NCBI GenBank assembly: GCA_947034885.2
Contig: OX344749.2
Span: 43,987,682-44,051,681, forward strand
Reading direction: 5' to 3'
DNA: 64,000 bases
Source of the DNA: Thuidium tamariscinum
Taxonomy: Eukaryota > Streptophyta > Bryopsida > Hypnales > Thuidiaceae
Below, one piece after another: positions 11,515 through 22,781 of the stretch; positions within the stretch are counted from its first letter, which is position 1; the number at the start of each line of letters is the position of its first letter. The notes below the pieces were generated by a model. The model was not told the origin of the DNA and searched no databases. It saw nothing but the letters and a program-made list of their open reading frames with translations. The translations under genes were made by a program, and so were the position numbers.

Positions 11515-12227
11515 AATGCACTTGTTCCCATCCTTGTAGCCTAGACTCACCTAATTGTGTTCCGATAGACTTTAGTTAATGTGTCCTTCAAATGTTTAAC
11601 TATGATTTGTTGACACATTTGAAGTTTTCAAGAATTCATACTTAATTTTGATTTCTTAAATCTTAACTACTGATTTTTGTAGATTTCAGATTTGGGTGCA
11701 CCTATGTGACAATTTCAATGGTCTAGAGAGCTAACACTTTGAGAAATCATAGATATTATGTATAGCATTTGAAAAGTCTATTTTTTTGAATATTCATGAA
11801 TTTTTGCTCATTAGTACTACAAACATACTATTGGGAGAAAAGGTGCTAAAGTTCAACTATGTTGAAATCCTTATATTGACAATTTTAGATGCTTCCACCT
11901 TATTGTTCAAATTTTGGATGTCAAAACACTAATAGATTAAGTTAAAGAAGAAGACTAGCGTGTTCAAAAAACCCTACAAGGACAAACCATCCATCCATCA
12001 CAATAAAATTCTTTGGATTTTTAAATAATAAATTTCATGTGAAGGTCAAATTTGGTAATAAATTAAGTCCCTTTTCAATTTCGAAAAGTGCTACATGACA
12101 TCTACATTAAATAGTAAAATTATATTGCCTTTACAATTAGGTTGCCTTACCCCAAGAAAGTTACTCTACAAACCATCAAAATCAAAATCAAAGTATTTCT
12201 ATTATAAATACTTTCATTCGTACACAT
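11515..12227. other. AT-rich spacer
   Basis: No gene or recognisable element. It contains only short broken frames. Confidence 0.5.
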
Positions 12228-12944
12228 GGGTCATTGCAAGAAACACTGGTCCTATTTCCTGTCATAGTGCGAACTACTTTTTTGTTGTCCACTATAACTT
12301 TAGAGATTAAGTCCAATGAGTATGAAATTTTTATTGAACTTACCTAACTTGAAGGTTATTAAATCCCTTATTTTTCAAAATTTTAAAAAAATCATTTTCG
12401 TTGAGCTGTCACAGGGTATAGTTTATAGTTTTCATTATGTTCACAGTGCCTAAATTTAATGATTTGAAGACGAAACTTTCATGGTCTATTTGCATAGGTG
12501 TAAACTATAAAACCTATAAATTCCAAATGAAATTTAAAAATATTTTATTTTATGCCCTCCACATGAGTACAAATTTTTTCCATGGCACGCAATTTTTGAA
12601 CCTTGATGATGGTTCTAAGACTATTCTATTGATCAAATCTCATCAACATTAACTTTCCTCAAATGGACAATTTTATTTATTTTTAAATTGATTTTCCTAT
12701 TCTTTACAAATTAAAATGTGGAAGTAATAATTTTCATGAAATTTTGCACATTTTTGGTTTTCCTACTTAGAGATTTTTCCTATGCTTTTCCTTTTTAGGA
12801 TACCTTCTTTTTAAAGTTTTATATATGAAACATATTTTTCACTTTTTTTAAAACTTGTTTTTCTAATTTTAAAGTACTACCCTCCCCCCAAAAAGGACTA
12901 TTGAAAACGCTATGCTTTTTGCATGATGTTTCTTGCAACGACCC
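12228..12944. repeat. Non-autonomous DNA element, family D, copy 2 (717 bp)
   Basis: Ends GGGTCATTGCAAGAAACAC and GTTTCTTGCAACGACCC are inverted repeats. ACAT flanks both sides. It matches the 3894 and 58346 copies in end structure and length. Confidence 0.85.
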
Positions 12945-15900
12945 ACATAGAGGTTTAAGAGCTCCAACTACACCAAAAACTAATTCTAAGGTAGTCTATT
13001 TGACTAGTAAATATTTATACAGTGTAAAATGTCAAGAAATTAGTAAGGGACAACCTAATTTCACTATTTTGTACAATGGTTGTTGCAAAGTGACCTACAC
13101 TTGTCACGATCTAACCTAAGGTGTTCCACTTTGGCATGCAAATGCAAAATTAGACCTTTATATATGTGATACAGTGATTATCTACTATTAAAAATAATAT
13201 CCAAATAATATAATTTTCAAAAAGTGAGAAAAAAATTGAATACAAATAATTTTTTTAAGTATTTTTAGGAGGTTAAATGATCATTCTTTTTAGAAATTTC
13301 CATTAGAATTTCATGAATTTTTAATTTTTATTGAGTGAAATATAAGTGACTAAAATATGACTCCAAATTTTTACATTTTTGATTCTCTCCAAAAATCTTC
13401 AGAAATTGTAGGAATTTTGAAAAGTGCTTAATATATATATATAATTTTTTATGTTTTTAAAATATAAATTGGAGTAAATTACAAGAGAATTTTTTTTATA
13501 GTCATATTTTAGTCAATAATATTTTACTAAATAAAAATTCAGATTTATGGAAATCTTTCCATAAATTTCTAAATAAAATTTTCATCCCACTTATTGACAT
13601 ATTTCCTTAAAAATGTACTTTTGTTAAAGTATATTTTAAAAATAAATTTGATCAAATTTTATAAAAATTTGAAAATTACTTAAGAAAATTTCTTAATCAT
13701 TTTATATAATTCTATTACTTGCACTTCAATATGTCCAAAAGAATTTGGAAAATCTAATTTTTCAAATAGTTATGGCAATTTTGAAAATATATTTCTTTTG
13801 TATTACTAATGAGAGCCATTGTATTGCCAATGTAGCAATTAGCTATAGGATGAAAGAGCCTATTTTTTAAATTTAAATTCAATAGATATCAATACCTTGT
13901 AATACCTTTTTTGAGTATCTAGCCTATTTTAAAACCTTTGGCACTTTAGGAACATTCTACTTTAAAGAATGCATTCATCATAGAATGTCAATTTAAGATT
14001 ATCCATGGTATTTGTCTATCTAATTGTAGAAATAACTATGAAGAAGAGATTTTGAATGGTTGAATATTTTAATTCCTTAATTACATATTATCCTAAATTT
14101 TGACAAATTGAATCAAGGTTGGTTAAGAAAACTACCTCAATTGAACTACAATAATTTTTTCTAGAAGCTACAATGAGTACTGAGTATTGATTTATATATA
14201 GTATAAGAGAAGATGATAAGAATATTTTCACATTCGAAAATGTTTACCAAGTGAAATGCCAGAGATAGTGTAAATTTTGGAGGGACAATTGGATCAATTG
14301 TAAATTTTCTATACTTGCAATCTATATGATTCAAAGTGATGCAAATAACAATAAGATATTTCTAGTATCAAAATATTATCTAAGCAAGGGGCTAAATGGA
14401 CCAAAATGGTATCAAAATTCATTACTTTACAAGAAAATTCATTCTTTACTTGGACATTTTTCCCGGAGTAAATTCTCTCCAAATTGAAACTAAGTACATA
14501 TCATAAAAGCTAAGAAAGGGAGAAAAGTGTAATAAAATTTGCTCAAAGAGTGCACTCCCATTTTTCTTGTTGTACATGTGCGATCAAATTAAGGGTTATT
14601 ATAATTACCTTGGTTCTAAATTTTATATGTAATTTGGAAGTAAATTAGCATCATCATAATAAATTTAGAGTCATTATAAATTATGAAGGGTAGAAAACTA
14701 GGATGAATTTTTATTTATTTTCATTTTTACAATATTCTTACTAAATTTAAATTTGTGCTTTTTTAGCAACATAGCAATTTTAGGTAACTCACTAAGGATG
14801 GAATTTTTTTTTGGAAGTTTTCACAACATGTGCCCAAGGAGTAGCTTTAAGGCCCAACAATTTTCATAACTTTTGAGTATGTAATTAAAAAGTTATTGCA
14901 TGATATGTCATTTTCATTGAATGGCAAGCGATCCGGGCACCTCAAAAAACTTCTTTAAAAAACACTTTTTTTGAAAATAAAAATTTGAAATCAATTTTTT
15001 AGATTTAAAATATAGACATGGAATTCAAAGCTTTGAATCATTCCATTTGGATAAATAAAATGAAAGTTATGAAGAATTTTAGTTTGCAAACAAGTATGGA
15101 GTCTTTGAAACAAACAACCTCATTCAAGGTATAAATATCTATACCATTTTAGCTTATATACAATTCAAGATCCTAAACATGAAGGTAAACATTAAATTTA
15201 AAACATGACTTGTACAAAATAATACTTGCTTACATTCAAAACCAATATGACTTTAAAAGTGATGATACCACCCCTTCATAAAATCAACTAATAAACATAT
15301 CTTAAAAAACATTAATAAACTTACAATTAACTAATAAATTGACATAAACATTGAATGAAAAAATACACCACTACATGAATAAATATAAAAAAACACTTAT
15401 ACACAAAACAAATTTAAAAACATATACATATACATAAAACATTGTTATGCCTTTAAAACTAAACTTTCAAGTACCATTACTACATTACATATTAGATTGT
15501 TATAATTCTAGTTACTTCCTCTTAATTCGATTAGATTCTACCTTCTATATAAGGTCAGTTAATACCTCATGATATGAAGAGAGCAAAGCATTATATTGGT
15601 TTAATAATTTGAATATATTTCTTTTTGTAACTTGAGTCTCTATTCTAAATCATAAATTCTTAGATCATTCCTTGCAACAAAATTTTAATTACAAGATTTG
15701 AAACCTTGTCAAAGCCACATTGACAAAAACTAGGGTAGACTTAACAAAAAAAATTTACATCAAGTTTGTATGCTATATATATATATAACTTAACGTCACA
15801 TTCAAATTATGTAATCTATGCATGTAATTCTCATACAAGTCAAAAATAAGATCATAAGGTGGATTATTCTAGACTATGAATAAGTTTTTATTTATAGAAT

Positions 15901-16365
15901 TTTATAGAAAAGAATAATTTTTTTAACAATTTCTAAATATTTGATGAATTCTTAAACTAAATTTTATAGATCAAAAGCCATAATCTAAATACAATCCCAA
16001 TAATTATTATTTGGTTTTACCACAATCCAACAAGCTTTATTGCCTCTATAGTTTCTATTATAGATAGTGATAAAAGATTGACTATCCGATTAAAATCCAA
16101 TTTAATTCCATTTGATTTGCCTATTGGGCATGTTTCATTGGCCGCATGTTTCATTTTGCCCCCCATTCTTGTATTTTCCAAAAAGTAGGCTTTTCAATAA
16201 ATAAAAATATGGGATTTTTAAGTATATATTTTCTGTATACAATTTCCCTATGCATTTAGTATGTATTTCATATAGTATCTATATTCTACATATGTATTGA
16301 AAAATGAAATTGACACTAGAGACATGGGGCCTTTTTTCTCCTAAATGTGATATGACAATTCTTGT
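12945..16365. other. AT-rich desert with old repeats
   Basis: Very AT-rich, without supportable genes. A stretch near 14760-15140 resembles 35150-35480 (shared TTTTCACA...TGTG and CTTTAAG...AACAATTTTCATA motifs), suggesting an old dispersed repeat. A short (TA)n tract lies near 15775. Confidence 0.5.
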
Positions 16366-17546
16366 CATTAGATGAAATTTGAGGCCTCCAAGAGATTGCG
16401 AGTTCCCATATTTTTGGAATCCAGAAACTCCAAAATTGCAGGAATCTGATGTGGTCGCAGTTGTGCCATGTCATTAAATTTATTTATTTTTGAAAAAAAA
16501 TCGGATTTTCTTTTGCATTTCAAATTAACCCCTAAAGGCCCAAGGCCATTTTTCTGTCAAAAAACACTCAAAACTGCCATTTTTGCTGCATTCATCCAAA
16601 AGAACAATAAAAAGTGTTTTTATAGAATCTAACCATAGTATCTTCTACTTTGTTTGTCTAAGATCATGTGGTAAAAATTTCATGAAGTTTGACCATATAG
16701 ATTGGAAGATGTGAGCATTCAAAGTTGGAAAACATAATTTTCTTAAACACTGTCCTGCAATTTCAGATGATTTTGATTGCCATTTGTTGAGTTTTTTTAC
16801 ACTATGGACTTTGAATTAAAAAAAATTTATGTTGAAGAATTGAGTTGAAAGTCTAGGAATTTTTCCTTTTTTAAATGCTTGATTTTCATTCTTTAAAAAT
16901 TTATTAAGTAGAGGTAGGTCTAAGATTGAAAGAAAAATTAAATCGTTAATAGCTCTAAGATGGAATTGAAACACAATAATTCCACCGGTGAGATTATCCT
17001 AGCAAGAAAATTTAACCTTGTCAATCAATTTTTTTGAAAAATTGTGAAAATTGCATTTAGAAATGAATCCTACAAGTTATTTCTTCAAAAACTGCCTGAA
17101 AACAAGATTGTTCATAACTTTCACATAACTAATCCAAATGGAATGAATCAAAGCTACACACGTAGAAAAAAAAAAGACTAAAAATTAAAAATTTTAATTT
17201 CAGTTTTTTGAGGATTTATTTTTCTGCTTGCTTTGTTCAAATTTGGGCTTTTTGTGGTATAAGTTTTGCTCCCGGGCACCAATTGAAATAAAAATTATAT
17301 TCCCACAAAGATAATCAGTTTTCCTACCTTATGAAAAAGTTTCAAAAATATTCATTAAAAATTGAGGTCTACAAAACCTATCCGAATTCCAAAATGGTCC
17401 CCCGAGGGGACAATGGGCTTTTAGGGGTTAAATTTTTTTTTTAAAGAATTTGGTAAATGTTGGCTTGACAACAACTAATTGTTTTGAAGTTTGTTTTGAA
17501 AAAAGACCTAAAACATCCATTTGGGGGCCTCAAATTTCATCTAATG
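16366..17546. repeat. Family G element (ends CATTAGATGAAATTTGAGG) containing a nested element
   Basis: The left and right ends form an inverted repeat of about 25 bp with one mismatch (AAATTTGAGGCCTCC and GGGGGCCTCAAATTT). The interior near the left end shares GTGCCATGTCATTAAATT with the inverse of 58.1 kb. It is interrupted by a TTAA-flanked element at 16529-17427, so the uninterrupted host element is about 280 bp. Confidence 0.75.
16529..17427. repeat. Family F element with TTAA target duplication, nested copy
   Basis: It starts CCCCTAAAGGCCCAAGG directly after TTAA and ends GGGCTTTTAGGGG directly before TTAA. The same end type is seen at 47130-47968. About 900 bp, no reading frame. Confidence 0.75.
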
Positions 17547-17730
17547 TATGCTATTTGGAGTAGGTGGGGAAGGTGGGATTTTCTACATCTTTCCAATGGA
17601 TAGTTTCATATTGAAAATCCGTTGTATGTATTTTTTATTCCTTTTTATAATTTATAAGAATATGAAAATGAATATTCCATCCATAATTCATCGAACAGCA
17701 AAATACTCCGTATTGTTTATGGAAACCCTA

Positions 17731-18367
17731 AGGTAGGTTGGTCTAAAACAGACCTTTTACGACATGGGCACGTTTTTTGATGAGCTCTGATGCTAAAAAT
17801 TTTGTTGACTTATTTTTTATACAAAGAAAACCTCTAGTGAAATCGAACGCAAGTGGTTTCAAATTATTCGGAGTATGCATGAATTACTTATCAATTTTTG
17901 AAGATATATAGTATAGGCCCTTATTTGTGATCCTAGGGTTCACTAGAAGCACACACACTGGAATTGGAAAAAGATAGTGTCTTTACTGACAAGTACCAGC
18001 ACGGCATGCAAGAAGTGTTATAGTATTGTTGAAAAAGCAACCTTCAAGGAACTAAAACAGACCCTAGGAATTAAAATTTGACTAAAATCTGAAACGTTTT
18101 AACACCCTTAGATTTCTCAGTTCCCTAGTTCTTATGAGAAATATTCCAAACTGACATAGGCCATTATAGTAAAATTGACCCACTTTGATTCTTATTGTAA
18201 CCACTATTTTTCTTAGAATAGACATTTGTCAATTTTTAAAGCGGTTGCAAAAGATATATTTTTTGTTCTTCCTCTGACATGTGTCCATTTATCATCTACG
18301 TACCGTCGGTTTTTAAACAAATCAAAGGGATGATTTTAGAGGGTGGTCGGTTTTAGAACCACCTACT
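17731..18367. repeat. Non-autonomous DNA element with AAGGTAGGTTGGTC ends
   Basis: The left end AGGTAGGTTGGTCTAAAAC pairs with the right end GGTTTTAGAACCACCTACT. It has no coding capacity. The ends are related to families A and B (AGGTAGG start). It lies just upstream of the UQCC6-like gene. Confidence 0.7.
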
Positions 18368-18558
18368 GTAAATCATATAATTTCAATGACAAAGAAGAGA
18401 AACGATTTTATTGGTATGGACGAGTTTCGGATGAATGGTGAATGAGAGATGGGCAGATTTCGGATGAATGCTGAATGAATCTCTCCCTCCCTGGTGACGG
18501 AGGCTTCAATTTTGTAGCAGTCTCACGCAGAAGCTCGTGCTCAGTTTGGAGAGCAGCC

Positions 18559-19129
18559 ATGGCTGCTACGGCGGCATCCAAGGTGCCGAAGCAAGTGATC
18601 AAGAGCCCCAGCATGGCGCTCTCTTACATAGTGGCCTTCTCCTCGCTTCTCACTGGCGCGGCGGTGGTGCACAACGTTTTGAAGCCTGATTTGGTACATT
18701 GTTGCTCTCTCTTTCGATCGGCTTGGTTTGATTCTGATGTAATTTTTTTCTTTCTTCTGGATTGCACTTCAGTTGATGTCGATAGATATGATTGTCGGAT
18801 CTCATTACCTTTGCGCAATTGATGATTTCCTCAGTTACTGCTTGTCACACCGATTTTACAGTTTCATACCCTAACTTGCTCTGGATGTGCTCTTTCTTTT
18901 CGTCGTGCGTGCGCGAGAGAGAGCGAAGCATAGTCATGATTTATCTATGATTTATTATTAATTCCTCTCTTCTCTTCTTTTGTTGCATATGTCTCTTTTG
19001 ATGAGTCCGATTCCTTTTGTTTCTCACAGTCGATTTTCTTACTGTTTCAACTGTGCGTGCGTGCAGACGATTCCGGAAGTGAGCAGCTCCCAGGACGTGG
19101 AAAAGGAATCTGGTAAAATTAGCACGTAG
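18559..19129 (+). CDS. UQCC6: UQCC6/brawnin-like microprotein (respiratory complex III assembly)
   Basis: Two exons, 18559-18693 and 19067-19129, joined in phase 0 by GT-AG, give 65 residues. Exon 1 encodes a basic start followed by a hydrophobic membrane segment (MALSYIVAFSSLLTGAAVV, about residues 17-35) and then VHNVLKPDL. Exon 2 starts TIPEV. The joined VVH-x4-PDLTIPE block is the hallmark of UQCC6 (C12orf73, brawnin), a small inner-membrane protein needed for complex III assembly in animals. The ATG has a good context (gcagccATGGC) and follows a CT-rich leader. The plant protein's function is inferred from the family. The short C-terminal tail is acidic and serine-rich. Confidence 0.85.
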
Positions 19130-20044
19130 CCAGTAAGAGTTAGAGGATCGCCAATTGGAGAATCTGAGTCATAAGTTTTGAATTTTGAATTTCAAGTAGG
19201 TGTGCTCTTCCATTCGCCATGACTGAATCATTTCTTGGAACCTGTTCAAGCAAAGTGAGTCATTGTGATTATTGTGAGATTGTTGTCAATTTCGTCATCG
19301 TTCTCACTGAGTTGTACGGTTTGCACCAGAAGCTCGATGCTGTATGACTGATAGCCTGAGAGGACTTGCGCTATATTGTTCTGTGGTGTTTTGAAAATTT
19401 CTGCATGTTGAATTGGCTTGTCTTGTTGAGCAGTTGCCGACGCTTGTTTGAACCACTGAGCATCACCTGGAATGTGAGAATGATCTCATTTAAGCTGTTA
19501 GGTCAGACGATGCGGTGCAAAGAGAGGCTTAGATTTGTGGCTTCACTTCGGTTTACTACTTGCTGGAAGAGACTAAGTATACGGAACAGTGATAATTAGG
19601 TGACCGGCTACACATAACTAACCTTACATGTTCTGGTGTATTGTGAGCATATAAGAGAGGAGCGACTTGTAAATTAACTAACTTGATTTATGAAGGAATA
19701 TGCAAGTGGTTGTGTACATTTTGGAAGTACTATGAATTAATCATAAATCTTTGAAAGTTGAAGGTGGTAGGAACTTGTAAACGAGGTGTATCCAAATTTT
19801 ATGAATTGCTTGTTAAGAAAAGGATATTTGTGCTAGTACAAGGATAATGCTAACTAAGGATAGAGTTAACCTTTGGCGAGGAGAAGTGCATGGATTTTGT
19901 TTTGTGATGTTTGGACCTACAGTGAATGTTACTGCATTTCGAAGATATCACAAATTAAAAACTAAAAATTGAAAAATTGAAAAATTACTTTTACTTTGGC
20001 TGAGCAATATTGTCCCCAAAATTATGGGAAATGGGAATCGCCGT
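19130..20044. other. 3' flank of UQCC6-like gene and spacer
   Basis: Probably holds the 3' UTR. Only short unsupported frames occur. The A-rich tract at about 19950-19985 reads as T-runs on the minus strand downstream of the first tRNA and may serve as its Pol III terminator. Confidence 0.4.
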
Positions 20045-20126
20045 CGTCAACTGCAGGGTTCGAACCTGCGCGGGGGAACCCCAACAGATTTCAAGTCTGT
20101 CGCCTTAACCACTCGGCCAAATTGAC
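20045..20126 (-). tRNA. trnS-UGA: tRNA-Ser (UGA)
   Basis: 82-base type II tRNA on the minus strand. Acceptor stem GTCAATT/AGTTGAC with discriminator G, A box TGGCCGAGTGG, anticodon loop CTTGAAA (anticodon TGA), a long variable arm and B box GGTTCGAAC. No intron and no encoded CCA, as expected for a nuclear gene. Confidence 0.97.
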
Positions 20127-20639
20127 GGAAGACTTCTACCACCGGCCAGCCTCTTTACTGGAGACGTCGACGATTTTTGTTTCGGTGGGCTTTTTATTCA
20201 GATCCTCCGCGTCCATCAACTCCAAGTCCCCTGAATTTCGGTTACGTAGTCTACGGAGCTGCCCAACTTAGGAGTGACCTCAGAACAGATTCAAGATTTT
20301 AAGCCAAATGTTCATTTTTGGAAGATTTTTTAAAATTTATAGAAAGGGCATGAAAAAATTAAGTAGAAAATGAGCGAAATTTAGCCAGTTTGGGGATCAC
20401 TGCTGAGGACCAACAAGGGCACCGACAGTCTCCACCTTCATATTTGCTCAAGCATCGATCAACTCACCACTTCCCGTGGTTTGCTGATTCCATTCATGAA
20501 AAGTTAGATCGAGACGCTGCACCACGACGATGTTGCACACTGACCCATCGCCGCATTTTCGGAATCAAAGCGTGGCGTACTCAACAATCAAACAACGGCT
20601 TGAGTTCGTGGTCCACACCTATGGAAGCAGCAAATAGAT

Positions 20640-20660
20640 CGGGGCAAACCCTAAACCCTA
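20640..20660. promoter_or_regulatory. Tandem telo-box motif (AAACCCTAAACCCTAA)
   Basis: Two overlapping AAACCCTA units sit near 20646-20662. Telo-boxes are common in plant promoters of growth-related genes. On the minus strand the motif precedes GC-rich sequence with short open frames to about 20390, but no gene is identified. Confidence 0.35.
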
Positions 20661-21028
20661 ACCTTCTAGGACGCTATGATCGAGGTCTCTGATTACCCCT
20701 CCTCAATGTGGGGCACTCCATACGGTAGTGCGTAATTAATTGCTGTGCACATGGCTAGTATTGATCTTACAATGCTATAGAGTAACCTTGCCAATCACTG
20801 CACAGAGAAAATGCAAATCCTTCTCTGTAACTCAATATGCACTTACAAGCTCTCAAATTTGACACAATTGTTCAATGCTAGAGTAAGCTTTGACCTCAGA
20901 AAAAAATTACTAAAAAAGGATTCCTTCTTGCAAATTTTGTTGCAACTTGAAAGCAACAGGAATGAAATCTTTTGGAAAATATAACACAACCCTTCACCAC
21001 ATAGAGTGCAGTCGCTGTACGGTGGAAT

Positions 21029-21203
21029 GTCCTCATACTTTCAATCAGACATTGCAAGATACCATCGAAGATAGGGTAGCTCACCATTCCCCGGACGCAT
21101 CTGAAAACCGGACGCTATTACCGGTTTTCAGATGCGTCCAGGGAATGGTGAGTTTACCTGTCTTCCATGGTATCTTGCAATGTCTGATTGAAGGTATGAG
21201 GAC
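21029..21203. ncRNA. Candidate microRNA-like foldback (175 nt)
   Basis: Arm 21029-21111 pairs with arm 21121-21203 around a 9-base loop. Pairing is near-perfect at the apex (GAAAACCGG/CCGGTTTTC) and base (GTCCTCATAC/GTATGAGGAC), with small mismatch bulges between. There is no target duplication at its edges and no other copy in the window. The geometry suits a plant MIRNA precursor or a recent inverted duplication. The mature product is unknown. Confidence 0.4.
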
Positions 21204-21512
21204 AAAGACTTGTCGATTATGCTGTCGCCGATGACGCTGGTCAATGCTCAAGCAAATTCTTCAGTGTAATCAGAAGATGTTTTTCAGTGCAGATAATGCA
21301 AGCCTCGGTCAGTTGTAACTTTTACTGCACAGAACAATTTTGCAAGTGTTTGCCAAATTGAACCTTCTCTGTAACCTAACTATGTTGCTGTATGATGATA
21401 CTCCATATCTTGTTGCCATGGAGTTTGGTTGTACTCTTAGAGAGGGAAGATCGGTAGAAGAAAGCCGAGAAAACGTGTCAGATTTTCGGAAGCACACTAT
21501 CATTAATAGTCA

Positions 21513-22044
21513 CTACACTACAGATGATATTTAGTGTTTAGTGACATTTAGTGTTTTTACCCCCCTACTAGCTACAACACTAAATCTGAACTTGTCCACA
21601 ATTAGTGTTGTATTAAACTTCAATCAGAGTTGTCATATCGGACCGACTGCAAAGTTCAGAGCTTTGTAACTTTTGCAAAACAAATCTGAATCGGACATTT
21701 GATATGTTTTTTGGCATCTATAATTTTTGTAGATGCCAAAAAACATATCATATGTCCGATTCAGATTTGTTTTGCAAAAGTTACAAAGCTCTGAACTTTG
21801 CAGTAAAAAATTGTCCAATATGACAACTCTGACTTCAATGCACCGCTTCCACTTTCTCTTCTCTTTCCTTCCCATTACTGTGTTCTAATACTAAATGTAA
21901 ACCTTTTCAGATTTCAGATTTACTATGGAGTACATTTAGTGTTTGAATTGACATTTAAAGTTACTTACTTTCATAGGATAATTGGCTTTTAGTGTATGCC
22001 TTCGTATTTAATGTACAAGACACTAAATATCATCATTAGTGTAC
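21513..22044. repeat. DNA element with CACTA-GATGATATTTAGTG ends, host of a nested hAT foldback
   Basis: The left end CACTACAGATGATATTTAGTG and right end CACTAAATATCATCATTAGTG are inverted repeats. The interior has repeated TTTAGTGT motifs. A clear target duplication is not visible. The hAT foldback at 21625-21831 is inserted inside. Confidence 0.6.
21625..21831. mobile_element. hAT-type foldback MITE (207 bp)
   Basis: Arms of about 95-100 bp pair almost perfectly around a short loop near 21725. Ends are CAGAGTTGTCATAT and ATATGACAACTCTG. An 8-bp target duplication ACTTCAAT (21617-21624 and 21832-21839) and a CAGAG start identify the hAT superfamily. No coding capacity. Confidence 0.92.
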
Positions 22045-22699
22045 TGAGTAGCACCACTTTAAAGAAAAAATTTGATTTATCACACAAGGAGATTATTTGG
22101 GTTTATCACATGGTGAACTCACTACTATTAGCACCTCAGAATGGTAATAAGTTACCACCTAGTAAACCCAAATAATCTCGTTGTGTTAAATGTTTGAAAA
22201 GTAGTACCCTTGCAACCAAAATTGAGGGATTATGCTGAAATTCAAGTTGAGGCAATTCCAGATGAAAAGGATGAAAGTTGATTCTCATCTTTCATTTCAG
22301 CTTTATAATTCTTATTTGACTACTAATGACCCAAATGACCATTTTCTAATCATTGCCATGTGTTTGGAGCCACCCATTCTCAAAGTTCTCAAAATTTTGA
22401 GTTCTTTATCACAAATAAAAATTGATTGTCCACTTTACCAGATTACCCTGCCTCCAAAGGGCTTTACAGATAAGGGGTATGTGATACATGCTAATGTAAT
22501 ATTTTCTACTATCCAATAAATGGATGAATGTTGAAATTCAGGGCAACACTACAACATTTCATATCGCCACATCAGCACTTCATAAAAAATATTAAAAAAA
22601 ACACCCTGAAATGTAGTTACCTTGGCTCCATCGGCCTCCAAGAGGGATTTCCGCATAGAACAGCAAAATTATCCCCAAGTTTGAGCGGAAGGAGGTAAT
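22045..22699. other. Spacer between foldback element and second tRNA
   Basis: AT-rich. An open stretch at 22232-22519 (+) is not recognised and has low-complexity codons. A repeated AACCCAAATAATCTC/GAGATTATTTGGGTT inverted motif near 22090 and 22165 suggests a further small element. Confidence 0.4.
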
Positions 22700-22781
22700 C
22701 GTCAACTGCAGGGTTCGAACCTGCGCGGGGGAACCCCAACAGATTTCAAGTCTGTCGCCTTAACCACTCGGCCAAATTGAC
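22700..22781 (-). tRNA. trnS-UGA: tRNA-Ser (UGA), second copy
   Basis: As far as I can read, identical over its 82 bases to the tRNA at 20045-20126: same A and B boxes, anticodon TGA and long variable arm. Flanks are unrelated apart from a few bases, so the similarity is limited to the gene. Confidence 0.97.

Noticed and set aside
20390..20692. 100-codon plus-strand frame near the telo-box
   Set aside because: No recognisable motif, no clear splice partners or TATA box on that strand; kept only as spacer with a telo-box.
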